A program made the translations under genes and the position numbers. The notes under the pieces are model-generated. The model ran no database searches. It was not told the origin of the DNA and saw only the letters and a list, made by a program, of their open reading frames with translations. From Pseudoduganella armeniaca (GTDB lineage Bacteria > Pseudomonadota > Gammaproteobacteria > Burkholderiales > Burkholderiaceae_D), in assembly GCF_003028855.1 (NCBI RefSeq), contig NZ_CP028324.1, positions 3,038,001-3,102,000 of the forward strand: 64,000 nucleotides of DNA. Reading direction: 5' to 3'. This document shows, in pieces, positions 55,646-64,000 of the stretch (position 1 is its first letter; each line of letters starts with the position of its first letter).

Positions 55646-55858
55646 ATGCCCATCCGTTTCAATGTATTCGGCACTCGCATCGATATCGAGCGGCGCGGCA
55701 ATGCCTGGCTGGCATGGCATCCGGGCAGCGACGGCAAGCGCCGCCCGGCCGACCTGGTCGTTCCACCGGACCTGGATGAAGAGGAACTGGGCCGCTACCT
55801 GGGCGACCTGCTGCACGAGGACGCCCGCCCGGGCCATGACGAGGTGGTGCGCCTGTAA
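55646..55858 (+). CDS. Small conserved protein (DUF7661-like)
   Basis: A 70-residue soluble protein: IRFNVFGTRIDIERRGNAWL, GKRRPADLVVPPDLDEEELG and RYLGDLLHEDARPG. The pattern N-V-F-G ... GKRRPAD ... PP-L-EEEL ... L-HE matches small conserved proteins I associate with DUF7661; the label is tentative. It has AGGAG 9 nt before the start. Function unknown. Confidence 0.7.
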   Translation: MPIRFNVFGTRIDIERRGNAWLAWHPGSDGKRRPADLVVPPDLDEEELGRYLGDLLHEDARPGHDEVVRL

Positions 55859-55931
55859 TCATGCCGCGCGCTTCCTGTTGTGGAAATGATACGTGTGCGG
55901 GCACGCACGGCCCTGGCAGCCCGCCGCCGTG

Positions 55932-55945
55932 CTCAAGTGCTTGAG
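55932..55945. promoter_or_regulatory. Short perfect inverted repeat upstream of a TonB receptor
   Basis: CTCAAG-TG-CTTGAG, 14 bp, about 93 nt before the receptor start. A possible operator. The rest of 55859-56038 shows no Fur box and no clear promoter. Confidence 0.35.
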
Positions 55946-56038
55946 TAATTGCAAAACGACACGCCCGGCGGCAACGCCCCGTCCTAAGATCGGTTCGCCT
56001 GCAAACAGGCTTTCACATCGATAAGACGGGGACACGGC

Positions 56039-59014
56039 ATGGACAACAGCATTCGATCGACACGGCTGGCGGCACGGCCGACGGCGCTGGCACTGGCAGT
56101 GGCGGTACTGGCGGGCAGCGCGCCCGCATGGGCGCAGCAAGAGGGCGCGGGGGACCCCAGCGTGGTCGTGGTCACGGGTTTCCGGGCCAGCCTGAACAGC
56201 GCGTTGAACACGAAGAAAAATTCGGACGGCATCGTCGACGTCATCAAGGCCGAGGACATCGCCAAGTTCCCGGACGCGAACCTGGCCGAGTCGCTGCAGC
56301 GCGTGCCCGGCGTGGCGCTGGCGCGCGGCGACGGCGGCGAGGGCAAGCAGATCACCGTGCGCGGCCTGAACGCGGGTTTCACGCGCGTGCGCATCAACGG
56401 CATCGAGGGCGTGGCGGCGACCGGCTCCTCGGACATCAACGGCAGCACCAACCGCTCGCGCGGTTTCGACTTCTCCGTGTTCGCCTCGGAACTGTTCAAC
56501 AGCCTGGAAGTGCGCAAGACCTCGGAGGCGGCGGTGGAGGAGGGCTCGCTGGGCGCCACCGTGGACCTGCGCACCGCCCGCCCGTTCGACTTCAAGGGCC
56601 GCACCTTCAGCCTGGGCGGCCAGGAGTTCCACAACACGCTGACCGACAAGACCCAGCCGCGCGTGACGGCACTGCTGTCGGACCGCTGGGACACTGCCTA
56701 CGGCAAGTTCGGCGCGCTGGTCTCGGGCGCCTACGCCAAGCGGCGCGCCACAGAGGAAGGCTACGAGGGCGTCGAGCTGCTGTCGGCCAGCTTCGACGGC
56801 GGCTTCTGCTCGCCGCTGGGTGTCACGCCGTCGACGCCGGCCAGCAGCGCCGTGAAAGGCATCGACGCGGCCAACTGCGGCTTCGGCGTGCCGCGCAGCG
56901 GCAGCACGGCCGCCTGGAACGACGTGATGGGCCGCACCGACGACTACGGCGGCACGGTGGCCAGCCCCGCGCCCGGCTCGGGCGCCTTCCATCCGCGCCT
57001 GCCGCGCTACCGCCGTTCGCAAACCGACTACGAACGCACCGGTATCACGGGCGCGCTGCAGTGGCGGCCCGGTCCCGCCACGGAACTGAACCTGGACCTG
57101 ATGGTCGGGAAATTCTCCAACAAGCGCTACGACAACTACATCTCCGCGATCTCGTTCGCGCGCAGCCTGGCGCAGGCCAACGGCAAGCCGCAGACGTCGA
57201 TCGTCGATGCCCACTTCGACCAGAACGGCAGCTGGGACTACGGCAAATTCAACGGCGTGGACATCCGCACCGAAGGCCTGCTGGACGTGTACACGACGAA
57301 GTTCCGCCAGCACGTGCTGGCCGGCAGCCACAAGGTCAACGACCGGCTCAAGCTCAACTTCCTGCACGGTACCTCCGACTCGGAGCTGGACGAGCCGATG
57401 CGTGCCACCGTGCAGTTCGACTCTCCCAACGTGAATGGCTTCGAATTCGATTTCCGCAACAACCGCAACGTGCCCAGGCTGAACTTCGGCATCGACGTGG
57501 CGAACCCGAACAACTTCACGTTCGGCCCGCAGGAGGCCGACGGCACCTTGCACGGCCAGTTCGTCGGGCGCTACCTGAACACGCGCAACAAGCTGAGAAC
57601 GACCGAGGTCAATGGCAGCTGGGAAGTGAACGATCATGCCACCGTCAAGCTGGGCGTATCGCGCCGCGAGAACACCTGGAGCAACCTGGAGATCGGCTCG
57701 GGCGGCAACGGCCTGGCGCTGCCGGCCGGCGTCACGCTGGCCAGCCTGACGCGCCAGATCACGGGCTTCGGTTCAGGCCTGGGCGGTACGGGCGTGCCGT
57801 CGTCGTGGACGGCGATGGACCTGGACAAGCTGCGTGCCGTGTACGACATCGAATGCCACTGCGCGGCGGTGCCGGGCTCCGAGTACAACGTGCTGGGCCA
57901 GGCCAATCGCCGCGTGAAGGAAAAGATCGACGCGCTGTACGGCATGGTCGACTTCAACTACGACCTGGGCGGCGTGACGTGGCGCGGCAATGTCGGCGTG
58001 CGCGGCGCCGAGACGACAGCGACGTCGATGGCCATGATCAACGCCAACGGCACGCTGGTGCCGAACGTCGTCGCCAAAAAATACCGCAACTGGCTGCCGG
58101 CGCTGAACCTGACGGCGCAACTGCCGCACGACGTGTTCCTGCGCTTCTCGGCCGGCAAGACGCTGTCGCGGCCCGAGTACGTCGACCTGGCGCCTTCCGC
58201 CACCGTGGCCCCGTTCGCGCAGACGGTCTCGATCGGCAACGGCGAACTCGACCCGATCCGCGCCCGCACCTACGACCTGCAAGCCGAGTGGTACTACGCC
58301 AGGAACGCGATGGTATCGCTGGGCGTGTTCCGCAAGGAGATCGATTCGTTCATCCAGACCGTCTCCGAGCGTGCGGTATATTCGTCGCTCGGACTGCCGA
58401 ACGAGCTGCTGCTGGGTGGCGGCTGCTCGCTGACGGGCGGCACGCCGGGCTGCCCCACCTTGCCGTCGTCGACGGTGGTGGTCAGCCGCAAGGTCAACAC
58501 GCCGGGCGGGCCGCTGAACGGACTGGAAGCGAACTTGCAGGCGCCGTTCAGCTTCCTGCCGGGCCGCTGGAGCAACCTGGGCCTGCTGGCCAACTACACC
58601 TACGTGAAGTCGAAGATCACCTACATCACGCGGGTGGACAATCCCAACACGGCGGCCAACGAGCAGCTGACGGTGACGGACAATTTCACCGGCCTGTCGC
58701 CGCGCGCGGCCAACCTCACGCTGTACTACGAGGACCCCAGGTTCAGTGCGCGCGTGTCGGCGGCGCACCGCTCCAGCTACCTGCTGGCGGTGCTGGGTGA
58801 TGTGCAGGGGCACGACAACACCATCGTCGATGCCTCGACCAACGTCGACTTCTCGCTGTCGTACAACCTGACGCCGCAGCTGCGCCTCAGCTTCGAGGGC
58901 CAGAACGTGACGGACGAGCCGCTGCGCTACGGGCGCGACACGGGGCGCAACGATACGCTGCTGTACGTGCATTCGGGGCGCTCGTTCGTGCTGGGATTAA
59001 GCTACAAGTTTTAG
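56039..59014 (+). CDS. Large TonB-dependent receptor (Xanthomonas/Caulobacter type)
   Basis: A 991-residue outer-membrane receptor with signal peptide (1-32, ending AWAQ), plug (VVVTGFRASLNSALNTKK, IVDVIKAEDIAKFPDANLAESLQRVPG in part, ITVRGLNAGFTRVRING) and a long barrel ending in F. The FRASL...KK start and AKFPDxNLAESLQR motif mark the subfamily found in polysaccharide-using Xanthomonas, Caulobacter and Massilia. These take up oligosaccharides or other nutrients more often than iron. No siderophore gene or Fur box is next to it, and no sugar-degrading neighbour is present to name the substrate. Confidence 0.9.
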   Translation: MDNSIRSTRLAARPTALALAVAVLAGSAPAWAQQEGAGDPSVVVVTGFRASLNSALNTKKNSDGIVDVIKAEDIAKFPDANLAESLQRVPGVALARGDGGEGKQITVRGLNAGFTRVRINGIEGVAATGSSDINGSTNRSRGFDFSVFASELFNSLEVRKTSEAAVEEGSLGATVDLRTARPFDFKGRTFSLGGQEFHNTLTDKTQPRVTALLSDRWDTAYGKFGALVSGAYAKRRATEEGYEGVELLSASFDGGFCSPLGVTPSTPASSAVKGIDAANCGFGVPRSGSTAAWNDVMGRTDDYGGTVASPAPGSGAFHPRLPRYRRSQTDYERTGITGALQWRPGPATELNLDLMVGKFSNKRYDNYISAISFARSLAQANGKPQTSIVDAHFDQNGSWDYGKFNGVDIRTEGLLDVYTTKFRQHVLAGSHKVNDRLKLNFLHGTSDSELDEPMRATVQFDSPNVNGFEFDFRNNRNVPRLNFGIDVANPNNFTFGPQEADGTLHGQFVGRYLNTRNKLRTTEVNGSWEVNDHATVKLGVSRRENTWSNLEIGSGGNGLALPAGVTLASLTRQITGFGSGLGGTGVPSSWTAMDLDKLRAVYDIECHCAAVPGSEYNVLGQANRRVKEKIDALYGMVDFNYDLGGVTWRGNVGVRGAETTATSMAMINANGTLVPNVVAKKYRNWLPALNLTAQLPHDVFLRFSAGKTLSRPEYVDLAPSATVAPFAQTVSIGNGELDPIRARTYDLQAEWYYARNAMVSLGVFRKEIDSFIQTVSERAVYSSLGLPNELLLGGGCSLTGGTPGCPTLPSSTVVVSRKVNTPGGPLNGLEANLQAPFSFLPGRWSNLGLLANYTYVKSKITYITRVDNPNTAANEQLTVTDNFTGLSPRAANLTLYYEDPRFSARVSAAHRSSYLLAVLGDVQGHDNTIVDASTNVDFSLSYNLTPQLRLSFEGQNVTDEPLRYGRDTGRNDTLLYVHSGRSFVLGLSYKF

Positions 59015-59023
59015 AAGACCCAC

Positions 59024-59076
59024 GGTGTCAGGCACCTGTTTGCGGGTCCCCGGCCCGCAAACAGGTGCCTGACACC
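59024..59076. repeat. 53-bp palindromic element (25-3-25), copy 4
   Basis: 25-bp arms with one G-T wobble around a CCC centre; outer arm GGTGTCAGGCACC, inner TGTTTGCGGGTC. It begins 9 nt after the receptor stop. Confidence 0.88.
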
Positions 59077-59138
59077 ACCGGGTTTGGCGCCGCGGAAGAG
59101 GCGCGCTGGCCGGATCAAGCGTCGCCGGGCCGCGGCAG

Positions 59139-59168
59139 TTGGTTTTCCCCGCAACCCGATGCTATACT
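59139..59168 (+). promoter_or_regulatory. Sigma-70-like promoter of the TonB-ABC operon
   Basis: TTGGTT (59139-59144) and TATACT (59163-59168) are separated by 18 nt, with TGC before the -10. It lies 28 nt before the first gene of the operon at 59196. Confidence 0.6.
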
Positions 59169-59195
59169 CGCCCGCAATCCACCCACGGCTTGCCC

Positions 59196-59534
59196 ATGCA
59201 CCTCGCCACCGAACAATCGACCGCCACCAGCCGCACGCTGCCGCGCGCCATGCGCGTGCTGGTGTGGCTGTGCGCGTTGCTGTTCACCGTAGGCTTGCTG
59301 CTCTCGTCCACCCACCACCACGAGCTGGCCGACGTCAAGACCGATTGCGTCAGCTGCCACGTGGCCGGCAACCTGCTGTCCGACCTGCCACCGGTGAACC
59401 CGGTGCTGCTGGCCGTGCTGCTGGCCGTCGCCTACGTGCTGGCCCGGCTGCCCGTCTACAGCTTTGCCCCCGCACCCAGCTACCTGATCCCGGCGCGCCA
59501 GGCGCCGCCCGCTGTCACCGCCACCTCCTGCTGA
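59196..59534 (+). CDS. Small exported or membrane His/Cys peptide (DUF2946-like)
   Basis: A 112-residue protein with a hydrophobic helix (about 22-38), a THHHELADVKTDCVSCHVAGN segment (HHH and CxxCH, quoted in part: DCVSCHVAGN), a second helix (about 66-82) and a Pro/Ala-rich tail. The CxxCH could bind a metal or, in principle, covalent haem. Small proteins like this (DUF2946 type) occur next to TonB receptors for metals. The ATG at 59196 is the second possible start; the first (59139) would fall in the promoter. It heads an operon with a receptor and an ABC exporter. Confidence 0.6.
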   Translation: MHLATEQSTATSRTLPRAMRVLVWLCALLFTVGLLLSSTHHHELADVKTDCVSCHVAGNLLSDLPPVNPVLLAVLLAVAYVLARLPVYSFAPAPSYLIPARQAPPAVTATSC

Positions 59535-59725
59535 TCGCCAGTCGCCTGGCTGACGTGCCGGCGCGCGCCTGAAGCGCGCTGTCGTCCGTCGCCGGCGCGC
59601 GCGTCCAGCGCTTCATTCCGTCCGCCGGCGTTGCCGCCGCGCGCGTGCATCCGCCGCGCGCCCGCGCATTTGCCCGCTCATGCGCGCCGGCCGGCGACCC
59701 CGTTCGCAACAACCAGAAGAAAAGC

Positions 59726-61849
59726 ATGAAACTCAATTCCGTATACCTGGCCGGCGCCGTGCTGGCGGTGCCGGCCTGCGCGCAGGCCCAGGACGTCGAT
59801 GTGGTCGAAGTCGTGGGCCGCCGCTCGGCCGGCGCCTATCACGCCAGCGAGGCCGATGGCGCCAAGACCGACCTGCCGCTGCGCGAGCTGCCGCAGGCCG
59901 TGCGCGTGATGTCGCGCCAGTCGCTCGACGACCTGGGCGCGACCCGTGTCGACGACGCGCTCGACTACGTGGGCGGCGTCTCGCGCCAGAACAATTTCGG
60001 CGGCATGTGGGACAACATCGCCATCCGCGGCCTGGCGGGCGACGCCAACACCGGCATGGCACTGCTGCAGAACGGCTTCGCCGGCAATCGCGGCTACCAC
60101 GGCCCGCGCGACACGGCCAATATCGAACGCATCGAATTCCTCAAGGGCCCGGCCGCCGCGCTGTATGGCGCCACCGAGCCGGGCGGTACCCTGAACATCG
60201 TCACCAAGCGGCCGCAGTGGCGCGCCGCGCAGGCGCTGGAAGCCTACGCCGGCAGCGACGACTTTTATCGCACGGCCTTGGACGCTACCGGCCCCCTGGG
60301 CGCGGACCTGGCCTACCGTCTCAACGCGGCCGTGGAAAAGCGCGGCAGCATGCGCGACTTCGTCACGACCCGGCGCGCCCTGCTGGCACCGGCGCTGACC
60401 TGGCGCGTGGCGCCCGGCACCACGCTGGACTACCGCGGCGAATGGCAGCGCCACCGCGGCCCGCTGGACCGCGGCGTGGCCGCCGTCATGGGCCGGCTCG
60501 ACGCGCTGCCGCGCACGCGCTTCCTGGGCGAGCCGGCGGACGGCGACCTCGAGGTAAGCAATACGACCCATCAGCTGACGCTGGAACACGTGCTGCGCGA
60601 GGAGGGCGGCGAACGCTGGGCGCTGCGCGCCGGCTTGGCCTGGAAGGAAGGCGCGATCACCGGCTACGCCACGGAAGCCGCCGCCACGCTGCGGCCGGAC
60701 GGCCGCACCTTGTGGCGCCAGCGCCGCTACCGCGATTACGATTCCCGCGACGTGGTGCTGCAGGCCGAGCTGGCCGGGCAGGCGCGCTGGGGCGGCGTCG
60801 GCCACGACCTGCTGGCCGGCGTGGAGAGCTACCGCTTCCGCAACGACCAGCTGATGCGGCGCGTGACGCCCAGCGCCGCCGCGCCATACGCGATCGACGT
60901 GCTGGCGCCCGTCTACCGCACGGCCGACCAGCTGCCGGAGGTGCTGCCTGCGACCGACACGCGCGAGCGCCAGCGCAACAACGCGTTGTACCTGCAGGAC
61001 GCGCTGCGCCTGGGTGAATCCTGGCGCCTGCTGGCCGGCTTGCGCTGGGACCGCTACGAGCAGTCGCTGCACAACCGCCGCAACGGCGCGACAACGGCGC
61101 AGGAGCCGCATGCGCTGTCGCCGCGCCTGGGCCTGTCGTACCTGGCGACGCGTCAATGGACGCTGTTCGCCAACGCCGGCCGCTCCTTCCGGCCCAACAG
61201 CGGCACCGACGTGGCGGGCGCCGCGCTGGCACCCGAGCATGGCCGTGCCAAGGAGGCCGGGGTCAAGTGGGAAAGCACGGACGGCCGCGCCGGCGCCACG
61301 CTGGCGCTGTTCGACATCGACAAGCGCGATGTCGTCACGGCCGATCCGGCTAATCCTGGCTACTCCATCGTCGCCGGCGCGGTGCGCAGCCGCGGCCTGG
61401 ACGCCGACTTCACGGGCCAGCTGGACCGGCACTGGCGTGCCAACGCCAGCCTGTCGTACATCGACGCCGAGGTGGTGCGCGACAACACGCTGGCCGTCGG
61501 CGCCGGCCTGGTCAACGTGCCGCGCGTGAACGGCAGCCTGCTGGTGATGTACGAAGGCGGCGCGGCGGCGCGGCCGTTCGGGCTGGGCGGCGGCGTCACG
61601 TACAGCGCGCGCCGGCCCGGCGACTCGCGCACGCAGGCGCAGGCCGCGGCCGGCACGCCGGTGTTCGAGCTGCCCGCGTACACGCAGGCGCGCCTGAGCG
61701 CGTGGTGGCGCGTGCGCCAAGGCGTGCGCGTGTCGCTCGACATCGACAACCTGTTCGACCGAACCTTCTACACCAGTTCCTACCAGTCCACCTGGGTCGC
61801 GCCTGGCGCGCGCCGCACGGCGGTGCTGGGTTTGCAAGCCCGATTCTGA
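59726..61849 (+). CDS. TonB-dependent siderophore-type receptor (FhuA-like)
   Basis: A 707-residue outer-membrane receptor. Signal peptide (1-21, ending AQA), TonB-box region VDVVEVVGRR, plug motifs LPLRELPQAVRVMSRQSLDD, NIAIRGLAGDANTG and IEFLKGPAAALYGATEPGG, and a barrel ending QARF. Family is the FhuA-type siderophore receptor, though gene partners (a His/Cys peptide and a NosFY-type ABC unit) suggest a metal or metal-chelate substrate other than a hydroxamate. The ATG at 59726 begins the signal peptide (MKLNSVYLAG). It ends 12 nt before the ABC gene. Confidence 0.9.
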   Translation: MKLNSVYLAGAVLAVPACAQAQDVDVVEVVGRRSAGAYHASEADGAKTDLPLRELPQAVRVMSRQSLDDLGATRVDDALDYVGGVSRQNNFGGMWDNIAIRGLAGDANTGMALLQNGFAGNRGYHGPRDTANIERIEFLKGPAAALYGATEPGGTLNIVTKRPQWRAAQALEAYAGSDDFYRTALDATGPLGADLAYRLNAAVEKRGSMRDFVTTRRALLAPALTWRVAPGTTLDYRGEWQRHRGPLDRGVAAVMGRLDALPRTRFLGEPADGDLEVSNTTHQLTLEHVLREEGGERWALRAGLAWKEGAITGYATEAAATLRPDGRTLWRQRRYRDYDSRDVVLQAELAGQARWGGVGHDLLAGVESYRFRNDQLMRRVTPSAAAPYAIDVLAPVYRTADQLPEVLPATDTRERQRNNALYLQDALRLGESWRLLAGLRWDRYEQSLHNRRNGATTAQEPHALSPRLGLSYLATRQWTLFANAGRSFRPNSGTDVAGAALAPEHGRAKEAGVKWESTDGRAGATLALFDIDKRDVVTADPANPGYSIVAGAVRSRGLDADFTGQLDRHWRANASLSYIDAEVVRDNTLAVGAGLVNVPRVNGSLLVMYEGGAAARPFGLGGGVTYSARRPGDSRTQAQAAAGTPVFELPAYTQARLSAWWRVRQGVRVSLDIDNLFDRTFYTSSYQSTWVAPGARRTAVLGLQARF

Positions 61850-61861
61850 CAAGGAGTGATG

Positions 61862-62608
61862 ATGACCATGACCAAGACTTCAGCGATCACCGATACCACC
61901 GCGCTGGAACTGACCGACGTCACGGTGCGCTACCAGGCCACCGACGTACTGCAGGGCTTGTCGCTGCGCGTGCGGCGCGGCGAAATCTACGCCCTGTTGG
62001 GCGGCAACGGCGCCGGCAAGTCCACCACGATCAATGCGCTGCTCGGCTTCGCGCCGCTGGCGGCGGGGCGGGTGCGCGTGTGCGGCATCGACGTGGCGGC
62101 CGACGTGCTGGCCGCCCGCGCCGCGCTGGCCTACGTGCCGGAAAACGTGGCGCTGTACGAACACCTCAGCGCGCGCGAGAACCTGGCCTACTTCCTGGGC
62201 CTGGCCGGCGCCGGCAGCGGCGGCATCGATGCCGCGCTGACGACGGTCGGCCTGGCCCAAGAGGCGTGGCAGCGGCGCCTGGCGGGCTACTCGAAAGGCA
62301 TGCGCCAGAAGGTCGCGATCGCGCTGGCGCTGGCGCGCGCCGTGCCGGTGCTGCTGCTGGACGAACCCACCACCGGCCTGGACCCGCAGGCCACCAGTGA
62401 ATTCAACCGCATGCTGCAAGAGCTGCGCGGGCAGGGCGTCACCGTCTTCATGGTGACGCATGACCTGCTGGGCGCGGCCGAGGTAGCCGACCGCATCGGC
62501 TTCCTCGATCGCGGCCGCATCGTGCAGGAGCTGGCGGCCGAGGGCGCGGCCCGCTTCGACGTGCAGGCGCTGTACGCGCGCTACGCCGGCACGCGGAGGG
62601 CCGCATGA
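61862..62608 (+). CDS. ABC transporter ATP-binding protein (NosF/DUF3526-linked)
   Basis: A 248-residue ABC ATPase: Walker A GGNGAGKST, Q-loop region YVPENVALYEHLSA, signature YSKGMRQKVAIA, Walker B VLLLDEPTTGLDP and switch His in MVTHD. This is the ABC-2/NosF branch that powers export or membrane remodelling. Several starts are possible (GTG 61856, ATG 61859, 61862, 61868); 61862 has the best spacing from AAGGAG. It overlaps the permease by ATGA. Confidence 0.92.
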   Translation: MTMTKTSAITDTTALELTDVTVRYQATDVLQGLSLRVRRGEIYALLGGNGAGKSTTINALLGFAPLAAGRVRVCGIDVAADVLAARAALAYVPENVALYEHLSARENLAYFLGLAGAGSGGIDAALTTVGLAQEAWQRRLAGYSKGMRQKVAIALALARAVPVLLLDEPTTGLDPQATSEFNRMLQELRGQGVTVFMVTHDLLGAAEVADRIGFLDRGRIVQELAAEGAARFDVQALYARYAGTRRAA

Positions 62609-64000
62609 GCGCGGCGACGATGCCACGCGTGGCCGGCGCGGCCGGCTGGGCCAGCGTCGCGTGGATCGTGTGCCGGGCCGAGTGGCGCGCGCTGCGCCGC
62701 AGTGCCGTCGCCGTCACCGCGAGCCTGCTGCTGCTGGCACTGACGCTGGTGGCGACCCTGGTCAGCCACGAGCAGATGCGCGCTGTCGAAGCCGAGCGCG
62801 CGCACCTGCAGCACGAGGCGGACGAGCAGTGGAACGCCCAGCCGGACCGCCATCCGCACCGCGTGGTGCACTATGGCCACTACATCTTCCGCCCCGTCAG
62901 CCCGCTGGCGTTCTTCGACTTCGGCGTCGATCCCTATACCGGGCACACGCTGTACCTGGAAGGGCACCGGCAGAACAGCGCCAACTTCAGCGAGGCGGGC
63001 CAGTCCTCGCTGCTGCTGCGCTTCGGCCAGCTGACGCCGGCGTTCGTCGTGCAGACCCTGACGCCGCTCGTCATCGCCTTCCTGGCATTCGGCAGCGTGA
63101 CGCGCGAGCGCGAACGGGGCCAATTGCGCCTGCTGGTGGCGCAGGGGTTGCCCGGCACGGCGCTGCTGGCTGGAAAACTGGCCAGCCATGCCGCCGTCGC
63201 CTTGCTGCTGGCCGCGCCCGCACTGGCGGCGCTGGCGGCGATCGGCCTGCTGCAACCTGCCGTGCGCGGCCACGCGCTATGGATGATGGCCGGGTACGCC
63301 GCTTACGTGGTGCTGTGGGCGCTGGCCGCGGTGCTGGTATCCGCGGCGGCGCCGCGTGCACGCGACGCGCTGCTGGCCCTGGTCGGCTGCTGGATCGTCA
63401 CCGTGATCCTGCTGCCGCGCGTGCTGCCGGACGTGGCGGCGAGCCAGGTGCCGCGGCCCAGCCGCATCGAGACCGAGGTGGCGATCCATCGGGAGGCCGC
63501 GGCGCTGGGCGACAGCCACGATCCCGACGATCCGCACTTTGCCGAGTTCCGCCGCAAGGTGCTGGCGAAGTACGGCGTGACGCGGGTGGAGGACCTGCCC
63601 GTCAATTATGGCGGCCTGCTGATCGAGGAGGGCGAGCGGCTCACCAGCGCGCTGTTCGTGCGGCACATGCACGAGGAGTTCGCGCGCCAGGAAGCGCAGG
63701 CCGGCATCGTGGCGGCGGCGCAGCTGGCCAGCCCGGTGCTGGCGCTGCGGCGGCTGTCGAACGCGCTGGCCGGTTCCGACCGCGCCAGCCACGAGCGCTT
63801 TCTGCTCGAAGGCGAGGCCTACCGCTACCGCATGGTGCAGGCGCTGAACCGCCTGCACGTCAACCAGGTGCGCTACCAGGGCGACCGCGACCAGCGCATC
63901 GGCAGCCACTTCTGGCGCGAGCTGCCGCGCTTCGTGCACGAGCGCATCGGCCTGGCCGTCATCGTCGAGCGGCACGTGCGCCCGGCGCTGGCCGTGTTCG
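62605..64000 (+). CDS. ABC-2 type permease with DUF3526 region, partial
   Basis: An open frame that runs off the window end (at least 465 residues). It has a helix at about 24-43, a large extracytoplasmic loop rich in His and aromatic residues (about 44-155), then helices FVVQTLTPLVIAFLAFGSV, LAGKLASHAAVALLLAAP, LWMMAGYAAYVVLWALAAVL and ALLALVGCWIVTVILLPRVL, followed by another large loop. The loop composition and REREGQLRLL-like step (RERERGQLRLL) fit DUF3526/NosY-type permeases. It forms the membrane part of the exporter with the ATPase upstream. A second permease or accessory gene may lie beyond the window. Confidence 0.85.
   Translation, partial: MSAATMPRVAGAAGWASVAWIVCRAEWRALRRSAVAVTASLLLLALTLVATLVSHEQMRAVEAERAHLQHEADEQWNAQPDRHPHRVVHYGHYIFRPVSPLAFFDFGVDPYTGHTLYLEGHRQNSANFSEAGQSSLLLRFGQLTPAFVVQTLTPLVIAFLAFGSVTRERERGQLRLLVAQGLPGTALLAGKLASHAAVALLLAAPALAALAAIGLLQPAVRGHALWMMAGYAAYVVLWALAAVLVSAAAPRARDALLALVGCWIVTVILLPRVLPDVAASQVPRPSRIETEVAIHREAAALGDSHDPDDPHFAEFRRKVLAKYGVTRVEDLPVNYGGLLIEEGERLTSALFVRHMHEEFARQEAQAGIVAAAQLASPVLALRRLSNALAGSDRASHERFLLEGEAYRYRMVQALNRLHVNQVRYQGDRDQRIGSHFWRELPRFVHERIGLAVIVERHVRPALAVF

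Noticed and set aside
56039..59014. Calling the 991-residue receptor a siderophore receptor
   Set aside because: Its plug motifs belong to the Xanthomonas/Caulobacter nutrient-uptake subfamily, and there is no Fur box or iron gene beside it.

Overview
The window is GC-rich (around 70 percent in most stretches), gene-dense DNA. It most resembles a betaproteobacterium of the Oxalobacteraceae (Massilia, Pseudoduganella or Duganella type). That placement is inferred from the gene mix (cyanophycin genes, several TonB receptors, MHYT and MASE1 kinases, PL1 pectate lyase) and from palindromic intergenic repeats; no rRNA or other phylogenetic marker is present.

Layout. 1-3604 holds a glycine-zipper envelope protein, a GNAT acetyltransferase, a secreted M28 peptidase and a persulfide-dioxygenase-like MBL enzyme. 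3875-5415 is a two-gene cassette of lower GC encoding a four-helix membrane protein and a secreted Cys-containing protein of unknown function. 5688-9256 is a copper-handling group: two His-rich exported peptides, a TolC-type lipoprotein and a Tat-exported multicopper oxidase that carries a frameshift. A CLC-F type fluoride/proton antiporter and a PL1 pectate lyase follow.

12662-35702 is the centrepiece: a Fur-controlled catecholate siderophore locus. In order it has a TonB receptor (two frameshifts), entC, entE, entB, entA, an RND exporter pair, two small membrane proteins, a PepSY-type inner-membrane protein, a Fes-type esterase, MbtH, a two-module NRPS (C-A-T-C-A-T-TE) and an EntS-type MFS exporter. 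EntCBA make 2,3-dihydroxybenzoate (DHB), EntE loads it on the EntB carrier domain, and the NRPS condenses DHB with amino acid X (pocket unresolved, possibly basic) and Ser (pocket identical to EntF). The EntF-like TE suggests oligomerisation and cyclisation. A second Fur-boxed, Fiu-like receptor lies at 40856-43150. No phosphopantetheinyl transferase and no ferric-siderophore ABC importer are in the window.

35772-45232 holds a DUF72 protein, an acyltransferase-3, a GH1-RmlD fusion, two paralogous small helix-turn-helix-like proteins flanking the Fiu-like receptor, and an IS1595-family insertion sequence next to a relic of a related copy. 45409-54686 holds two large sensor kinases beside cyanophycinase and cyanophycin synthetase. 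54860-64000 holds a zinc-ribbon protein, a small conserved protein, a large TonB receptor, and an operon of an exported His/Cys peptide, a FhuA-type receptor and a NosFY/DUF3526-type ABC exporter that runs off the end.

A family of 53-bp perfect or near-perfect palindromes (25-bp arms, 3-nt loop) begins 6-13 nt after a stop codon at four places, and a second palindrome family built on GGGACTGTCCC sits at 36737-36850. Three single-base frameshifts interrupt two otherwise intact genes; two lie in runs of four C or G, so sequencing or assembly indels are a live explanation.
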